A stretch of DNA of 34,080 bases from assembly GCA_002730035.1 (NCBI GenBank), contig PBYU01000016.1, positions 1 to 34,080 on the forward strand, written 5' to 3'. This document shows, in pieces, positions 32,519 through 34,080 of the stretch (positions are counted from its first letter, which is position 1; each line of letters begins with the position of its first letter). This DNA is from Gammaproteobacteria bacterium. Lineage in GTDB: Bacteria; Pseudomonadota; Gammaproteobacteria; Pseudomonadales; Pseudohongiellaceae. The notes under the pieces were generated by a model. It saw only the letters and a list, made by a program, of their open reading frames with translations. It was not told the DNA's origin and ran no database searches. A program made the translations under genes and the position numbers.

Positions 32519-34027
32519 ATGTCCAGAATTGTATTTTTTTTACTCCCACTGTTTGTTTCGTCGCCTTCTCTGGCGCAGTTGAACTGTGATATTGGTTCCT
32601 TGCCTGAATTACCGGATGTGCGCTGGACGTCGCTAGAAGAAGTCGCCAATCCGGTGCCTCACTGCAAGGCGGCCGGCATCATCGGCCCGGAAATCCGTTT
32701 CGAGTTGCTGCTTCCAGAGGACTGGAACGGTAAATTCGTCATGGGTGGTGGTGGCGGTTTTGTCGGCAGTGTGCAGAACTCTTCTCTGGCCTATGGATCT
32801 CTCGCTGCCGGTTATGCCACGGTTGGTACCGATACCGGGCACCAGGCTGGCGGCATCGACGGTAGCTGGGCGTTGAACAATCTGGAGCGGCTGGGCAATT
32901 TTGGTCATCAGGCAGTTCACCGTACCGCAGTCACCGCCAAGTCTGTAATCCGGGATTACTACGACGCCGATATCGAGCAGAATTATTTTGTCGGTTGCTC
33001 TCGCGGCGGAGGCCAGGCCCTGATGGAAGCTCAGCGTTACCCGGATGATTTCGATGGCATTGTGGCCGGAGCACCGGCCTATAGCTGGTCGGGACTGAGC
33101 GCGCTGGGTATTCAAATCCAGCAGGCTATGTTTCCCGATTCAAGCAATCTGAGTGCAGCCATTATCTCCCCAGCAGAGCAGGCCTTATTGGAAGGCATGA
33201 TTCTATCCAGCTGCGATGCACAAGATGGAATTGAAGACGGCATTCTCAATGATCCGCGCCAGTGCGGCTTTAGTATTTCTGAACTGCCATCCTGTTCTGC
33301 AGGCGATACCGATGAGTGCTTTACCGATGCAGAGAGAGCAGCGATCAGCAAAGTCTATAGTGGGCCGACAGATTCCCGTGGCCGGCCACTCTTTTACGGC
33401 TATCCCTTTGGCGGCGAAAGCGACAATGGCGGCTGGACATCCTGGCTGAGTGGTGGAGTCCAATCGAGTACACGCAATAACGGAGCACAAGCGATTCCCA
33501 ATGCCTCGTTTGGTTTCAGCACCGGCATCATGAAGAACATGGTGTTTCATGATGCCAATTGGGATTTCTCCTCCTATCGCTTCGACAACTTCGATGAGGA
33601 AGTGGCAGTGATGTCGGCAACTTTGAACGCCACAAATCCCGATTTGTCAGCCTATAGAGACAATGGAGGTAAATTGCTCATCTACCATGGTTGGTCTGAT
33701 GCCGCTCTCACCGCACTGGGTTCTATTGGCTACTATGACCAGGTGCTGGACAAAGACCCTACTGCCAGAGAGGATGTGCAACTCTATATGATGCCAGGTG
33801 TCTTACATTGTGCCGGAGGCAAAGGCCCATCGAAGGTTAATTTTCTGGAGGTAATAGATCAGTGGGTCGCAAGCGGTGATGCTCCTGACGAACTTGTTGC
33901 CAGCTATCCGCCAGGGAGCCAAAGAACCGGTACGCGGCCCTTGTGTGTCTATCCACAGATTGCCGAGTATGACGGCAGTGGCGACTCATTTGATGCCAGT
34001 AATTTTTCCTGTGTGAATCCTCAATAA
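32519..34027 (+). CDS. Secreted tannase/feruloyl-esterase family enzyme (MHETase superfamily)
   Basis: The start is the ATG at 32519 (GGAGAG upstream), giving 502 residues with a signal peptide (IVFFLLPLFVSSPSLAQ). The catalytic set of the tannase family is complete: GCSRGGG with nucleophile S161, HGWSDAAL with D394 and GVLHCAGG with H430. C160 and C431, next to Ser and His, form the family's characteristic disulfide. CDAQDGIEDGILNDPRQC is the calcium loop. The family includes fungal tannases, feruloyl esterases and Ideonella MHETase. It hydrolyses esters of aromatic acids such as gallate, ferulate or terephthalate. It is 59 bases after the PQQ enzyme and overlaps the next gene by one base (TAATG), so it is within the operon. 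Confidence 0.92.
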   Translation: MSRIVFFLLPLFVSSPSLAQLNCDIGSLPELPDVRWTSLEEVANPVPHCKAAGIIGPEIRFELLLPEDWNGKFVMGGGGGFVGSVQNSSLAYGSLAAGYATVGTDTGHQAGGIDGSWALNNLERLGNFGHQAVHRTAVTAKSVIRDYYDADIEQNYFVGCSRGGGQALMEAQRYPDDFDGIVAGAPAYSWSGLSALGIQIQQAMFPDSSNLSAAIISPAEQALLEGMILSSCDAQDGIEDGILNDPRQCGFSISELPSCSAGDTDECFTDAERAAISKVYSGPTDSRGRPLFYGYPFGGESDNGGWTSWLSGGVQSSTRNNGAQAIPNASFGFSTGIMKNMVFHDANWDFSSYRFDNFDEEVAVMSATLNATNPDLSAYRDNGGKLLIYHGWSDAALTALGSIGYYDQVLDKDPTAREDVQLYMMPGVLHCAGGKGPSKVNFLEVIDQWVASGDAPDELVASYPPGSQRTGTRPLCVYPQIAEYDGSGDSFDASNFSCVNPQ

Positions 34028-34080
34028 TGAGTCGAATGTTGGTTAAAAGATTTTTTTGTGGTGTCGCGGCTGTTATTTGC
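34027..34080 (+). CDS. Start of a further exported or membrane protein (cut by window edge)
   Basis: An ATG overlapping the esterase stop opens a frame to the window end: MSRMLVKRFFCGVAAVIC, 18 codons. The basic start followed by a hydrophobic stretch looks like the beginning of a signal peptide. The coupling to the esterase suggests it belongs to the same periplasmic operon. The function is not readable. Confidence 0.5.
   Translation, partial: MSRMLVKRFFCGVAAVIC

Overview
The window looks like a chromosomal segment of a heterotrophic, probably marine, gammaproteobacterium. This is inferred from the TonB-dependent receptor, PQQ-dependent dehydrogenase, CaiB-type CoA transferase, many exported hydrolases and moderate base composition. 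No rRNA or other taxonomic marker is present. About 30 genes, one tRNA, four broken or fragmentary genes and an unusual density of inverted repeats can be supported.

Layout. 0-2.8 kb: the end of an unknown gene, an exported Ig/PKD-like protein, a Tat-exported sulfite-oxidase-fold molybdoenzyme and a convergent Sel1-repeat protein. 2.96-4.4 kb: tRNA-Arg(ACG), then a compact element made of a DUF6538-type tyrosine integrase (broken by one -1 frameshift) between two perfect 54-bp inverted repeats, each itself nearly palindromic. 4.4-6.0 kb: GGGGACAC-type short palindromic repeats around a secreted SGNH hydrolase of actinobacterial style and a small membrane protein. 6.0-11.0 kb: a minus-strand pair of Cu(I)-type P1B ATPase and APC permease (one in-frame TAG), then a lipoprotein and a universal stress protein. 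A tRNA-3'-end-like fragment at 11.17 kb may mark an old island border.

11.3-16.3 kb: an exported fumarylacetoacetase-family protein, an exported amidohydrolase, a HigBA toxin-antitoxin pair with an in-frame stop in the toxin and tandem palindromic operators, and a class III CoA transferase. 16.4-22.5 kb: a minus-strand group of TonB-dependent receptor, a lipoprotein with two TonB C-terminal domains, a secreted PHP-like protein and a membrane-anchored cupin. The cupin lies between 23-bp inverted repeats. 22.9-27.6 kb: an ABC ATPase and a 1197-residue permease fused to an M1 peptidase, followed by a 30-codon remnant that duplicates the peptidase C-terminus.

27.7-34.1 kb: a dienelactone-hydrolase-like protein; a secreted PETase/cutinase-like hydrolase; a 269-bp foldback element whose ends belong to the same repeat family as those around the cupin; and a tight plus-strand operon of diheme cytochrome c, PQQ alcohol dehydrogenase (with the lanthanide-type second Asp) and a tannase/feruloyl-esterase (MHETase-family) enzyme, running on into a further exported protein. 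Together the last genes suggest a periplasmic route that hydrolyses esters and passes electrons from the released alcohols to a cytochrome. This is the most attractive functional hypothesis. The integrase element with palindromic inverted ends is the most unusual DNA structure.
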